Assembly: GCA_017435385.1 (NCBI GenBank)
Contig: JAFSFB010000023.1
Span: 37,246 to 101,245 of the forward strand
Source: Clostridia bacterium
Lineage (GTDB): Bacteria > Bacillota > Clostridia > Oscillospirales > Acutalibacteraceae
Length of the DNA: 64,000 nucleotides
Direction of reading: 5' to 3'
Part shown: piece after piece, positions 7,972 to 18,022 of the stretch
Layout of the letters: each line of letters starts with the position of its first letter
Position numbering within the stretch: position 1 is the first letter of the stretch
Position numbers and translations under genes: made by a program
The notes under the pieces: model-generated
The model's input: the letters and a program-made list of their open reading frames with translations, nothing else
Databases searched by the model: none
Told to the model about the DNA's origin: nothing

Positions 7972-9053
7972 AAGCAATTCCGCTTCTGACCGCCTCGGCG
8001 GTCTGGGGAAAGGTATGGCCGATTCTTCTTGCCATCCTTTTCTTTGGCTTGATTATTATGTTCCATGAGCTCGGACATTTTATTTTCGCAAAGCTGTTCA
8101 AGGTGCAGGTCAATGAATTTGCATTGGGTATGGGACCTGCGATTTTTAAAAAGAAAAAAGGAGAAACGCAGTATTCTGTCCGTCTTCTTCCGATCGGCGG
8201 CTATGTCAGCATGGAGGGTGAGGATGAGGACAGCGAAAACGAAAGAGCCTTCTGCAACATCAAGGCGTGGAAACGCTTCATAATTATTGCGGCAGGCGGC
8301 GTTGTCAATCTGATAATGGGTGTCATCGTTGTTGCGCTTATGCTCGCAACGAGCGGTAACCTTATCGGAACTCCTCAGATAAATTTTTTCCATGAGGATG
8401 CCGTAACGGCAACTCAGGGACTTCAGGAAAAGGATGTTATAAAGAAAATCAACGGCAAAACCGTTTTCAGCGAATATGACCTGAGCTTTCTTATGGCAAG
8501 GGACAAGGACGGAGTTATCGATTTCGTTGTTGAAAGAAACGGCGAAAAGGTTACCGTCAACGGCGTAAAATTCGACACCTTTGATAACAACGGAACGCTT
8601 ACCATCGTCTATGATTTTGTCATTGTCGGAGTCAAGCCGAGCGTTCTGAGCGTTGCGAAAAATGCGGTGCTTGAATCCGTTTCAATAGCACGCATCGTCT
8701 GGGTGAGCCTTTTTGACCTTGTCACGGGGCAGTACGGTCTGAGTGACCTGAGCGGTCCTATCGGCACTGTTTCAATCATTGCGGATACGGCTCAGAATGC
8801 CGTTGCGCAAACGGATTATTCCTCACTTTATATGATGCTTGCTCTGATTGCGATCAACATCGGTCTTTTCAATCTGCTTCCGCTTCCCGCTCTTGACGGC
8901 GGAAGACTTTTCTTCCTCTTTATAGAGATGATTTTCAGAAAGCCCGTTCCGAGAAAATACGAAGGCTGGATCCATGCCGTCGGTCTCGGACTTCTCCTGC
9001 TGCTGATGGTTGTCATTTCCTTCAGCGATATTGTTAAACTTATCAAAGGATAG
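7968..9053 (+). CDS. rseP: RseP/RasP-type site-2 intramembrane zinc metalloprotease (M50)
   Basis: Site-2 proteases cut transmembrane segments of anti-sigma factors and remnant signal peptides. The first membrane segment carries the zinc motif HELGH (H33, E34, H37). A PDZ domain follows at about residues 140-200 (GLQEKDVIKKINGKTV). The second metal motif NLLPLPALDGGR lies near the C-terminus, within four predicted membrane segments. The 361-residue length is typical. ATG overlaps the dxr stop. The position between dxr and ispG is conserved in Clostridia. Confidence 0.95.
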   Translation: MKAIPLLTASAVWGKVWPILLAILFFGLIIMFHELGHFIFAKLFKVQVNEFALGMGPAIFKKKKGETQYSVRLLPIGGYVSMEGEDEDSENERAFCNIKAWKRFIIIAAGGVVNLIMGVIVVALMLATSGNLIGTPQINFFHEDAVTATQGLQEKDVIKKINGKTVFSEYDLSFLMARDKDGVIDFVVERNGEKVTVNGVKFDTFDNNGTLTIVYDFVIVGVKPSVLSVAKNAVLESVSIARIVWVSLFDLVTGQYGLSDLSGPIGTVSIIADTAQNAVAQTDYSSLYMMLALIAINIGLFNLLPLPALDGGRLFFLFIEMIFRKPVPRKYEGWIHAVGLGLLLLLMVVISFSDIVKLIKG

Positions 9054-9063
9054 GTGAACAGAA

Positions 9064-10113
9064 TTGTCGATCCGTAACAGTAAAAAAATAAGAATAGGAA
9101 ATATTTATATCGGCGGCGGCGAAAAAATCGCTGTTCAGTCGATGCTTAACCGTCCTGCTTCGGATATTGAGGGAAGCGTCAAACAGGCTGTTGAGCTTGA
9201 AAAGGCGGGCTGTGAAATAATCCGTGCCGCCGTGCCCGATATGGCGGCGGTGAAGCTTATCGAAAAGCTGAAGGAAAATCTCAGCGTTCCCGTTGTTGCG
9301 GACATTCATTTTGACTACAGACTTGCGCTTGCGAGCGTTGATGCAGGCGTTGATAAAATCAGGATCAATCCCGGCAACATCGGCAGCTTTGACAGAGTCA
9401 AGGCGGTTGCCGATGCATGCGCAAACAGGGGAGTGCCGATAAGAATCGGTGTCAATGCAGGCTCGCTCGAAAAAGAGATTCTTGCGGAATACGGCTCGCC
9501 CTGCGCCGAGGCACTCGTTAAAAGTGCACTTAAACATGCCGAACTGCTTGAAAGATGCGATTTCGGCAATACGGTCATTTCCATCAAATCCTCAACCGTT
9601 CCGACAATGGTTGAGGCATATGAGCTTATGGCTCAGAAATGCGATTATCCGCTCCATCTCGGAGTTACCGAGGCGGGCACTCATAACATGGCTCTTATAA
9701 AGTCATCGATCGGCATCGGTTCGCTTCTTCTCAGAGGAATCGGTGATACGATCAGAGTTTCAATGACGGATGATCCCGTCAAGGAGGTCAAGGCGGCAAA
9801 CGATATTCTTCAGGCTATCGGGCTGAAAACCGACTGCCCCGATATTGTAGCCTGCCCGACATGCGGCAGAACAAAAATTGATCTCATCGGTCTTGCGAAC
9901 GAGGTTGAGGAGCGTTTGCGGGGCTGCAAAAAACATATCAAGGTTGCGGTCATGGGCTGTGCGGTCAACGGTCCGGGCGAAGCGAGAGAAGCCGATATCG
10001 GTATTGCCGGCGGCGACGGCTGCGCTCTTATTTTCAAAAAGGGAGTCACAATCTGCAAGGTTCCCGAAAACGAAGCTGTTGACAGACTCATGGCTGAAAT
10101 CGAAAGCTTATAA
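9064..10113 (+). CDS. ispG: 4-hydroxy-3-methylbut-2-enyl diphosphate synthase (GcpE)
   Basis: IspG is the [4Fe-4S] enzyme converting MEcPP to HMBPP, the penultimate MEP step. The cluster ligands are C264 and C267 (ACPTCGRTKIDL) and C299 (MGCAVNGPGEA), with the conserved Glu after NGPG. The N-terminal TIM barrel carries VPVVADIHFDYRLAL and DKIRINPGN. It starts with TTG at 9064, supported by AGGTGA at 9052-9057. At 349 residues it is the short, single-barrel bacterial form. Confidence 0.96.
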   Translation: MSIRNSKKIRIGNIYIGGGEKIAVQSMLNRPASDIEGSVKQAVELEKAGCEIIRAAVPDMAAVKLIEKLKENLSVPVVADIHFDYRLALASVDAGVDKIRINPGNIGSFDRVKAVADACANRGVPIRIGVNAGSLEKEILAEYGSPCAEALVKSALKHAELLERCDFGNTVISIKSSTVPTMVEAYELMAQKCDYPLHLGVTEAGTHNMALIKSSIGIGSLLLRGIGDTIRVSMTDDPVKEVKAANDILQAIGLKTDCPDIVACPTCGRTKIDLIGLANEVEERLRGCKKHIKVAVMGCAVNGPGEAREADIGIAGGDGCALIFKKGVTICKVPENEAVDRLMAEIESL

Positions 10114-10184
10114 AAATATCGTATAATCGTAGCCGCCGCAAAGCGGTTACTTTTATCTGACGGAGTAGTATACGGAGAAAAATA

Positions 10185-13100
10185 ATGCAAGGCAAAGGAA
10201 TTTTACATTTTATAGGTGAATATATAAATGCAGGACTGCGTGAGGTTTTTTCGGGCGGTGAGGTAACCCATATCACCTTTGATGACGATACGATGCAGCT
10301 TTTCATAACGGCGAAATTTGACCGTTATTTTGATGATAAATATATTCTCATGGCGAGAAATGAGCTCAAAAACGCTCTCGGCATCAACAAGGTAAGCCTC
10401 AAAGGCACTTATCCCGCTTCGTCGCTCAGCGATGAATGCGCACCGTTGTTTCTCAGAGTTCTGAAAGAGAATATTGCGGCGGCAAACGGATATCTCGAAA
10501 ACGCAAATGTCAGCGTTTCGGATTCGGAAGTGAAGATCGAGCTTCATGACGGAGCTTCAATTCTTGAGGAGGCGGGTGCCCCCGATTTTCTTGAAAGATA
10601 TATCAGAGAGTGCTTCGGCACGAATGTCAAGGTTAAGATCAGCGGTCAGGCAAATATCAGCATCGATTCGCCCGAATATGTTAAAATGCAGGCGGAAAGC
10701 GTAAAGATCGAGATGCCGAAGCCTGAACCGAAAGAGGCGAAAAAGCCGAAGAGAGAATATGACGATCTTCCCATTTCGCTCACGAATGCAAAAATTATTT
10801 ACGGCAATCAGATAAAGTCCAAGCCCGTGCCCCTGAGTGATATCACGATGGAAGACGGCAACGTAACCGTATGGGGCAAAACCTTCGGGCTTGAGATCCG
10901 TGACACCAAAGACGGAAAGTTCAAGATAATCAAATTCAACATAACCGATAAGACGAACTCGTTCACCGTCAAAATATTTGAGCAGGCGGTCAATTGCGAG
11001 CAGCTTATCAAGCATATAACCAACGGAATTGCGCTCCTTATAAGAGGACATATTGAAGCCGACAAATATTCGGGCGGGGATGTTATCAAGGCGCATTCCA
11101 TTGTTCTCATTGAGGAAATGCCCCTGCTTGACACCGCCGAAAACAAGCGTGTCGAGCTGCATATGCATACAAACATGTCAGCCATGGACGGTCTTTCGAG
11201 CGCAACCGCACTTATCGGCAGAGCTGCAAAGTGGGGACACAAGGCTGTTGCCGTAACTGACCACGGCGTTGTTCAGGCGTTTCCCGAAGCAGCTGCTGCG
11301 GCAAAGAAAAACGGAATCAAGGTCATTTACGGCATGGAGGCATACTATGTCGATGATTCCGTCAAGGCAGTCAACGGCGATTCGGACATGCCCCTGAGCG
11401 GAACATTTATTATTTTTGATACGGAAACAACGGGACTCAGAACGGGAACGGACCGTCTGACCGAGATCGGTGCCGTCAAAATAGTTGACGGTGCGGAGAA
11501 GGCAAGATTCCAGACCTTCGTAAACCCCGAAAGAGGCATTCCGCAGAAGATAGTTGAGCTGACGGGCATTGATGACCGCATGGTTGCAAATGCTCCCAAA
11601 GAGGGCGAAGCGATCAGAAAATTCTTTGAATTCTGCGGTGACGGAGTGCTTGTTGCCCATAACGCAACCTTCGACACGGATATTCTCAAAGCGGCATGCG
11701 AAAGAAATTCAATAGAATATAATTTCACTCACATAGACACTCTTATCCTTGCTCAGGGACTTGTGACGGGTGCGAAGAATTTCAAGCTTGACAGTCTGAC
11801 GAGCTATTTCAAGCTCCCGAAATTCGACCACCACAGAGCTGATGAGGATGCGGGTGCGCTTGCGGGAATTTTCGGAAAGCTCATGGAGCTTATTAAAGAA
11901 AAGGGCATTGAAAAGGTCAGCGAAATCAATGACAAGATAAAGCCCGATCCCAGAAGACTCCCGACTCATCATATGATTCTGCTTGCGAAGAACAAGGTCG
12001 GTCTGAAGCATCTTTATCAGCTTATAACCAAATCAAACCTTGAATATTTCTACCGTCATCCGAGAGTCCCGAAGAGCGAGCTTCTGGCGCACAGAGAGGG
12101 GCTCATCGTCGGAAGCGCCTGCGAAGCGGGACAGCTCTATCAGGCGATTTATTCGGGAAAGCCCAAGGAGAGGCTTCTCGAAATGGCGGAGATTTGCGAT
12201 TATCTCGAGATCCAGCCCAACGGAAACAATGCTTTCATGCTCAGAAACGGCATGGTTGATTCCGAGGAGGAGCTTTGCGAGATAAACAGAAGGATAATTC
12301 ATCTTGCCGATGAAATCGGTAAACCCGTTGTTGCAACGGGCGACGTTCATTTTCTCGAAGAAAGCGACAAGGTTTTCAGAGAGATTCTCATGGCAGGTCA
12401 GGGCTTCAGCGATGCCGCCGAGCAGGCTCCGCTCTACCTGAGAACGACCGACGATATGCTCAACGAGTTTGCGTATCTCGGTGAGGATACGGCTTACGAG
12501 GTCGTTGTTGAAAACCCGAATAAGATTGCCGACCTGTGCGAAGAGATAAAGCCGATTCCTGACGGAACATATCCGCCGAAGATCGAGGGCTCTGACGAAG
12601 AGCTCCGCCGCATCTGCTATGACAGAATGCAGGAATATTACGGAAATCCGCTTCCCGAATATATCAAAGAAAGACTCGATAAGGAGCTTGAATCCATTAT
12701 CAAGAACGGATTTGCGGTTCTTTATATCATCGCTCAGAAGCTTGTCTGGAACTCGATGGATAACGGTTATTATGTCGGCTCGAGAGGTTCGGTCGGCTCG
12801 TCCTTCGTTGCGTTTGCGGCAGGTATTTCCGAGGTCAATCCTCTTGTACCTCATTATATCTGCGAAAAGTGCAAGCATATTGAATTTTTCTTTAAAGGTG
12901 AATACGGCTCGGGCTATGACATGCCGCCTAAGGTGTGCCCCGTCTGCGGAGAGGATATGCACCGTGACGGTCATGACATTCCGTTTGAAACCTTCCTCGG
13001 CTTCTATGGCGACAAACAGCCCGATATCGACCTTAACTTCTCGGGCGAATATCAGTTCTACGCCCACAGATATACCGAAGAGCTTTTCGGCAAGAGCCAT

Positions 13101-14462
13101 GTTTTCAAAGCGGGAACAATCGGTACTCTTGCTGACAAGACCGCATTCGGATTTGTTAAAAAATGGATGGAGGAAAAAGGACTCAATCTCTCTGCCGCTG
13201 AGCAGGAAAGACTTGTTCAGGGCTGTGTCGGTGTCAAGAGAACAACAGGTCAGCATCCCGGAGGCATGGTCGTTGTTCCTGCCGATATGGATGCCGAGGA
13301 TTTCACTCCCATCCAGCATCCTGCCGACGATGCGGAATCCATTCACAGAACGACTCATTTCGATTTCCATTCTCTTCATGATACGATCCTCAAGCTCGAT
13401 AACCTCGGTCACGATGTTCCGACGCTCTATAAACATCTCGAGGATATGACGGGCACGAATGTCATGAAAATTGATATCTGCGATCCCAAGCTCTATGAGC
13501 TTCTGACCTCTCCCGAGCCGCTCGGTCTGACTCCCGAGGATATCGACTGCGAAACGGGAACGCTTTCTCTTCCCGAGCTCGGAACGCCGTTTGTCCGTCA
13601 GATGCTTATTGAGGCTCAGCCCAAGAACTTCTCGGATATGCTTCAGATTTCGGGACTTTCCCACGGCACCGATGTTTGGATAGGCAACGCTCAGGAGCTT
13701 ATCAAGAACGGAACCTGCACCATTTCCGAGGTTATCGGTACCCGTGACAATATCATGGTCTACCTTATCAACAAGGGCGTTGAAAAGGGCATGGCGTTTA
13801 AAATCATGGAGATAGTCCGAAAGGGTAAGGCGACAGCCCTTCTGACAGATGAGCATAAGCAGGCGATGATCGACAACGGAGTTCCCCAGTGGTATCTCGA
13901 TTCGTGCATGAAGATCAAATATATGTTCCCCAAGGCTCATGCGGCGGCTTATGTAAGTGCTGCGATGCGTCTTGCGTGGTATAAGCTGTATAAGCCCGTT
14001 GAATATTACGCAACCTATATGACGGTGCGAGGTGAGGATATTGACACCGTAACCGTTCTTGCGGGCAGAAAAGCCGTTATGGCGAAAATGGATGAGCTTA
14101 AAAAGAAGATGGCTCTCAAGACCGCAACGGCAAAGGAAGAAGGCACATTCACCTCCCTTCAGGTCATCAACGAGATGATGGCAAGAGGAGTTGAGCTTCT
14201 TCCGATCGATATTTATAAATCAACGGCAAACCGCTATGTTGTTGAAGACGGAAAGATCCGACTTCCTTTCTCGGCGATTGCGGGCTGCGGCGGCAGTGCG
14301 GCGCAGAGCCTTGAGGATGCCAAGAATGACGGCGGTGGAGAATTCCTTTCAATCGAGGATCTCCAGCTCCGTTCGGGCGTTTCAAAATCAATCATAACTG
14401 CTCTTGAGGAAGGCGGCGCACTCGATGCTCTGCCCAAGTCAACTCAGCTCAGTTTCTTTTGA
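10185..14462 (+). CDS. polC: DNA polymerase III alpha subunit, PolC type
   Basis: PolC is the essential low-GC Gram-positive replicative polymerase with built-in proofreading. Domains in order over 1425 residues: N-terminal region, OB-fold (about 215-320), PHP (from ELHMHTNMSAMDG), an inserted DEDD exonuclease starting at FDTETTGL (D412), second PHP part, and the polymerase core with GSRGSVGSSFVAF. A Cys4 zinc module (CEKC..CPVC) precedes the catalytic PDIDLNF (D947, D949); QHPGGMVVVP follows. The C-terminal QLSFF is a beta-clamp-binding peptide. It closes the conserved operon; the next gene begins 11 bases after the stop and is probably co-transcribed. Confidence 0.98.
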   Translation: MQGKGILHFIGEYINAGLREVFSGGEVTHITFDDDTMQLFITAKFDRYFDDKYILMARNELKNALGINKVSLKGTYPASSLSDECAPLFLRVLKENIAAANGYLENANVSVSDSEVKIELHDGASILEEAGAPDFLERYIRECFGTNVKVKISGQANISIDSPEYVKMQAESVKIEMPKPEPKEAKKPKREYDDLPISLTNAKIIYGNQIKSKPVPLSDITMEDGNVTVWGKTFGLEIRDTKDGKFKIIKFNITDKTNSFTVKIFEQAVNCEQLIKHITNGIALLIRGHIEADKYSGGDVIKAHSIVLIEEMPLLDTAENKRVELHMHTNMSAMDGLSSATALIGRAAKWGHKAVAVTDHGVVQAFPEAAAAAKKNGIKVIYGMEAYYVDDSVKAVNGDSDMPLSGTFIIFDTETTGLRTGTDRLTEIGAVKIVDGAEKARFQTFVNPERGIPQKIVELTGIDDRMVANAPKEGEAIRKFFEFCGDGVLVAHNATFDTDILKAACERNSIEYNFTHIDTLILAQGLVTGAKNFKLDSLTSYFKLPKFDHHRADEDAGALAGIFGKLMELIKEKGIEKVSEINDKIKPDPRRLPTHHMILLAKNKVGLKHLYQLITKSNLEYFYRHPRVPKSELLAHREGLIVGSACEAGQLYQAIYSGKPKERLLEMAEICDYLEIQPNGNNAFMLRNGMVDSEEELCEINRRIIHLADEIGKPVVATGDVHFLEESDKVFREILMAGQGFSDAAEQAPLYLRTTDDMLNEFAYLGEDTAYEVVVENPNKIADLCEEIKPIPDGTYPPKIEGSDEELRRICYDRMQEYYGNPLPEYIKERLDKELESIIKNGFAVLYIIAQKLVWNSMDNGYYVGSRGSVGSSFVAFAAGISEVNPLVPHYICEKCKHIEFFFKGEYGSGYDMPPKVCPVCGEDMHRDGHDIPFETFLGFYGDKQPDIDLNFSGEYQFYAHRYTEELFGKSHVFKAGTIGTLADKTAFGFVKKWMEEKGLNLSAAEQERLVQGCVGVKRTTGQHPGGMVVVPADMDAEDFTPIQHPADDAESIHRTTHFDFHSLHDTILKLDNLGHDVPTLYKHLEDMTGTNVMKIDICDPKLYELLTSPEPLGLTPEDIDCETGTLSLPELGTPFVRQMLIEAQPKNFSDMLQISGLSHGTDVWIGNAQELIKNGTCTISEVIGTRDNIMVYLINKGVEKGMAFKIMEIVRKGKATALLTDEHKQAMIDNGVPQWYLDSCMKIKYMFPKAHAAAYVSAAMRLAWYKLYKPVEYYATYMTVRGEDIDTVTVLAGRKAVMAKMDELKKKMALKTATAKEEGTFTSLQVINEMMARGVELLPIDIYKSTANRYVVEDGKIRLPFSAIAGCGGSAAQSLEDAKNDGGGEFLSIEDLQLRSGVSKSIITALEEGGALDALPKSTQLSFF

Positions 14463-14473
14463 TCGGAGAAAGT

Positions 14474-15784
14474 ATGAAGAATAAAACAAAGCCTGCAAAC
14501 AAAACATGGTTCAAGCTTGACAATGCGGCAAAGGTTTTTCCGGGACAGAACACCTCTTCGTATTCAAATGTCTACCGTCTTTCTGCAACGCTTAAAGAAA
14601 AGGTTGAGCCTGCCTTGCTTGAGCAGGCTCTTGAGAAAACGATGTCCCGTTTTCCGTCGTTTGATGTTCGCATGAGAAACGGTTTTTTCTGGCATTATCT
14701 TGAAAAAAACCCGAATGGCGTTCCGCCAGTCATGCCCGACTCGGCAAATCCGTGTCTGAGAGTCAAATGGAAGGAAAACAGAGGATATCTCATCAGAATA
14801 TTCTATTATGAAAACAGAATTGCCGTCGAGTTTTATCATGTTATTACCGACGGCTTCGGTGCTTCGCGCTTTTTCATGACCCTGCTTGCGGTTTATCTGC
14901 GGCTGACGGGGAAGGAGATTCCATGCGGAGATGCCGTGCTTGACATTGACGAAAAGCCCCACGAGAGTGAAAAAGAGGATGCTTATCTGAAATTTGTCAA
15001 GTCAAAGGCAAAATGGAACCGCATTGAAAAATTCGCTTATCAGGCGAAGGATAAAAGACTTCCCAAGCATGTTGCCAATGTCACAACGGGTTATATGCCC
15101 GTCGATGCGCTCAAGCAGAAGGCGAAGGAGCAGGGAGTAACCATAACTGAATATGTTGCAGGTCTGCTTGTATGGGTTATGTATAATCTTCAGAAGCAGG
15201 AGAAATACGACAGAGAAAAATATGTCGGAGTTCAGATTCCCGTCAATGTCCGTCAGTTCTTCGATACGGACACTCTGAGAAATTTCATGCTCTGCTATTC
15301 TTTCCAGATTAATCCCAAGATGGGTGAATATACCTTCGAGGAGATTTTGAAACAGCTTTCGCTCTATCTTCGTTATATCAACAATGAGAAAACGCTTCAG
15401 GCGATGATGTACGGCAACGCAGGCTTTGAAAAGAATCCGCTGATGCGTGTCATACCGTCATTTATCAAGGATTTCGGCATAAACGTTCTCTATAAATTTG
15501 TCGGCGAAAAGTCAACGAGCTCGCTGATTTCCAACATCGGAGTCATAAAAGCCCCGAAGGAAATGGAGCAATATATTGACAGAATAGCGCTCGTTCTCGG
15601 CAGGGGAATGGTCAATGCCGCCCGCTGCGGAGCGGTTTCGTATAACGGCACCCTTGCTCTGAGCGTTACGAATATTTACGACAGCACGAGGGTTCAGCGT
15701 GAGCTTTTCACGACTCTCGTCAAGCTTGGAATACCCGTTAAGATCGAAAGCAACAGAAGCGCAATTTCAGGAGGTGAGGTCTGA
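14474..15784 (+). CDS. Condensation-domain-like acyltransferase (alcohol acetyltransferase-like)
   Basis: This 436-residue protein resembles the superfamily of CoA-dependent acyltransferases and NRPS condensation domains. The catalytic motif appears as YHVITDGFG, with H122 and D126 matching HHxxxDG (the first His is Tyr). The family transfers acyl groups to alcohols or amines; the substrate here is unknown. The N-terminus matches the usual swapped-lobe pattern (KLDNAAKVFP). ATG 14474 has GGAG upstream; an upstream TTG at 14459 would overlap polC. The stop overlaps the ATG of the zinc-ribbon membrane protein (TGATG), so the two are coupled. I infer that they act together. Confidence 0.75.
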   Translation: MKNKTKPANKTWFKLDNAAKVFPGQNTSSYSNVYRLSATLKEKVEPALLEQALEKTMSRFPSFDVRMRNGFFWHYLEKNPNGVPPVMPDSANPCLRVKWKENRGYLIRIFYYENRIAVEFYHVITDGFGASRFFMTLLAVYLRLTGKEIPCGDAVLDIDEKPHESEKEDAYLKFVKSKAKWNRIEKFAYQAKDKRLPKHVANVTTGYMPVDALKQKAKEQGVTITEYVAGLLVWVMYNLQKQEKYDREKYVGVQIPVNVRQFFDTDTLRNFMLCYSFQINPKMGEYTFEEILKQLSLYLRYINNEKTLQAMMYGNAGFEKNPLMRVIPSFIKDFGINVLYKFVGEKSTSSLISNIGVIKAPKEMEQYIDRIALVLGRGMVNAARCGAVSYNGTLALSVTNIYDSTRVQRELFTTLVKLGIPVKIESNRSAISGGEV

Positions 15785-16482
15785 TGTCATACTGTGTCAA
15801 CTGCGGAGTGGAGCTTGAAAAAGCCTCCCGAGCATGTCCTCTATGCGATACACCCGTTATCAATCCGAGGGAGAAAACCGTTTCGGAAGAGAAGCCGGCT
15901 TATCCCGAAAAGCTGACGATTCCGAAATCAACAAACAATCTTTATCTCTGCTTCGTTTTCTCTCTGATGATTCTGATTCCCAATCTTGTTGTTATAATAA
16001 TAAATGCGGTTTTCTTTGATAACCCCGTCATCAAATATGTTGTCGGCGGTTTTGCGCTGGCATGGTTATGGTTTCTTTTTCCGCTTCTGTGGAAAAAACC
16101 GATTCCCGCCGTGCTCGTGGCGATCGATTTCGTTGCGCTGATCGCTTATTTCTATCTGTTCAGATTCGGCGGCGACGATACGGGCTGGGTTTATTCCGTT
16201 GCAATTCCGATCGTCATTTTCCTCTGGGCAGTAGTCAACGCATTTTTGTTCTGGCTCAGAAAGAAGAGAAGCAAGTCCGCAATTGCCGTTGCCGTTCTTG
16301 CGGCGATAAATATAATGACATTTGTGTCTGAAATAACCATGAGCGTTTTCTTTGCGAAAAAGCTTCAGATAGTTGTTTCGCTTGTTATGACGGCATGCTG
16401 CATTTCGCTGATGGTTTTCTTTATCGTTCTCGATAAGAGCAAGCGAATGAAGGCGTGGCTTGAGAAAAAATTCTTTATCTGA
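15784..16482 (+). CDS. Zinc-ribbon multi-pass membrane protein (DUF6320-like)
   Basis: The first 21 residues form a zinc ribbon, CVNC..CPLC (C4, C7, C18, C21). The remaining 210 residues hold about six hydrophobic segments arranged in pairs. I believe the family is annotated as DUF6320, often beside an acyltransferase like the one upstream; this is from memory. The role is unknown. The ATG overlaps the upstream stop by one base, so expression is coupled. Possible roles include a membrane partner, transporter or anchor for the acyltransferase product. Confidence 0.7.
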   Translation: MSYCVNCGVELEKASRACPLCDTPVINPREKTVSEEKPAYPEKLTIPKSTNNLYLCFVFSLMILIPNLVVIIINAVFFDNPVIKYVVGGFALAWLWFLFPLLWKKPIPAVLVAIDFVALIAYFYLFRFGGDDTGWVYSVAIPIVIFLWAVVNAFLFWLRKKRSKSAIAVAVLAAINIMTFVSEITMSVFFAKKLQIVVSLVMTACCISLMVFFIVLDKSKRMKAWLEKKFFI

Positions 16483-16531
16483 CAGAGCATCGGATCACTG
16501 TCATCACTCTGATTTGAAAGGAAGATCATAT

Positions 16532-18010
16532 ATGAATAAAAAAATTAAATTGGCAGCTCTGGGCGTCGCAGGCGTTGCGGCAGGCATCAATGCTATCAGA
16601 GCGGCAAAGTTTGTTCCCGAGAAAAAGGATTACGGCGATGCTCCTGCGGAGAACGTAAACGCTCAGAGAGCGATGGATAATCTTTCGGCGGCGATCTCCA
16701 TTCCGACCGTCAGCTATCCCGAAAAGGAAAAGGTTGATTTTTCTCAGTTCGAGAAATTCCACAAGTTCCTTGAAGAGGCGTATCCTCTTATTCATAAGAA
16801 TCTTACAAAAGAGGTCGTTCTCGAAGCGAGCCTTATCTATAAGTGGGAGGGAAGCAGAAGCGATCTCGATCCCATCGCACTTCTTGCCCATCAGGATGTT
16901 GTTCCGATTTCGGCAGGAACGGAGGGCGACTGGACTCATCCTCCCTTCAGCGGCGAAAATGACGGTGAGTTCATCTGGGGCAGAGGAGCTCTCGATATGA
17001 AGAACCATCTTATCGCTGTCATGGAGGCGGTTGAAACCCTTCTTGAAGAGGGCTTCAAGCCCGAGAGAGATGTTTATCTTCTCTTCGGTCAGGACGAAGA
17101 GGTCGTTGCCTCGGGCAACGGCGGCGCAAAGAACATCATGGAAACTCTCAAAGCGAGAGGCATCCATCTCGACAGCATTATTGACGAGGGCGGCGCAATC
17201 ATCCCTCTCAATGTCAAGGGTGTTATTGAAAACAAAGACCTCATCGGTGTCGGTATTGCCGAAAAGGGATATCTTGACCTTGAAATCAGCGTGAGCGCAA
17301 AGGGCGGACATTCTTCTCAGCCTCCCGTTCACTCTGCTCTCGGTCAGCTTGCAGAGATAATCAGAGATATTGAAGGACATCAGTTCAAAGCGGATCTCAT
17401 GCCCTTTGTGAGCGATCTTTTCTCAAACCTGGGCAGAAGCTGTACTTATCCCGTCAGACTTGTCACCTGCAACCTTCCCTATCTCAAGCCTCTTCTCAGA
17501 AAGGGTATGACCGTTCTTCCGTTCACGGCATGCCTTGTCAGAACGACAACGGCGGTCACAATGGCAGAGGGAAGCCCTGCGGCGAATGTTCTTCCTCAGA
17601 AGGCAAGCGTTGTTGTCAATTTCAGACAGATGCCGGGAACAACGGTCGACGATGTTATTGCACATGTCCGTAAGGTATGCCGAAACAAGAACATTGAAAT
17701 CAAGGTTCTCAAGGCTAAGGAAGCGTCGAAATTCTCACCCACCGATTCCAGAGCGTTCAAGATCATTGAAGAGCTCTGCGTTCAGGAAAACAAGAATTCC
17801 GTTGTTGCTCCCTATCTCGTAATGGGCGGCACGGATGCCTGCTATTATGAGCCCATCTGCGAGAATATTTTCAGATATTCTCCCTATAAAGTCAGCGTTG
17901 AGCTTCTTCGCTGCACTCATGCAACCAACGAGAGAATACCCGTTTCGGCTATTGAACCCGCAGTTGCATTCTTCAAGAGATATATTAAAAAGGCATCTGC
18001 CGAAAAATGA
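16532..18010 (+). CDS. M20 metallopeptidase, carboxypeptidase S/PM20D1-like, with N-terminal membrane anchor
   Basis: The 492-residue enzyme has a hydrophobic N-terminal segment (about residues 5-23) and a full M20 di-zinc site: H120 in LLAHQDVVP, D155 in WGRGALDMKN, and general base E189 with E190 in FGQDEEV. A dimerisation lid domain lies in the middle. The WTHPPFSGENDG stretch is typical of the CPS1/PM20D1 branch. Mammalian PM20D1 makes and breaks N-acyl amino acids; yeast CPS1 is a carboxypeptidase. Which applies here is unknown. ATG 16532 follows AAAGGAAGA with good spacing; the upstream TTG extension at 16460 overlaps the previous gene and is rejected. Confidence 0.88.
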   Translation: MNKKIKLAALGVAGVAAGINAIRAAKFVPEKKDYGDAPAENVNAQRAMDNLSAAISIPTVSYPEKEKVDFSQFEKFHKFLEEAYPLIHKNLTKEVVLEASLIYKWEGSRSDLDPIALLAHQDVVPISAGTEGDWTHPPFSGENDGEFIWGRGALDMKNHLIAVMEAVETLLEEGFKPERDVYLLFGQDEEVVASGNGGAKNIMETLKARGIHLDSIIDEGGAIIPLNVKGVIENKDLIGVGIAEKGYLDLEISVSAKGGHSSQPPVHSALGQLAEIIRDIEGHQFKADLMPFVSDLFSNLGRSCTYPVRLVTCNLPYLKPLLRKGMTVLPFTACLVRTTTAVTMAEGSPAANVLPQKASVVVNFRQMPGTTVDDVIAHVRKVCRNKNIEIKVLKAKEASKFSPTDSRAFKIIEELCVQENKNSVVAPYLVMGGTDACYYEPICENIFRYSPYKVSVELLRCTHATNERIPVSAIEPAVAFFKRYIKKASAEK

Positions 18011-18022
18011 TAGGATGATAAA

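Noticed and set aside
12033..13940. 635-codon minus-strand ORF inside polC
   Set aside because: Antisense shadow of PolC, whose frame has all family motifs; the antisense text shows no domain.
16460..16531. TTG start 24 codons upstream for the M20 peptidase
   Set aside because: It overlaps the previous gene and lacks a ribosome site; ATG 16532 has one and begins the membrane anchor.
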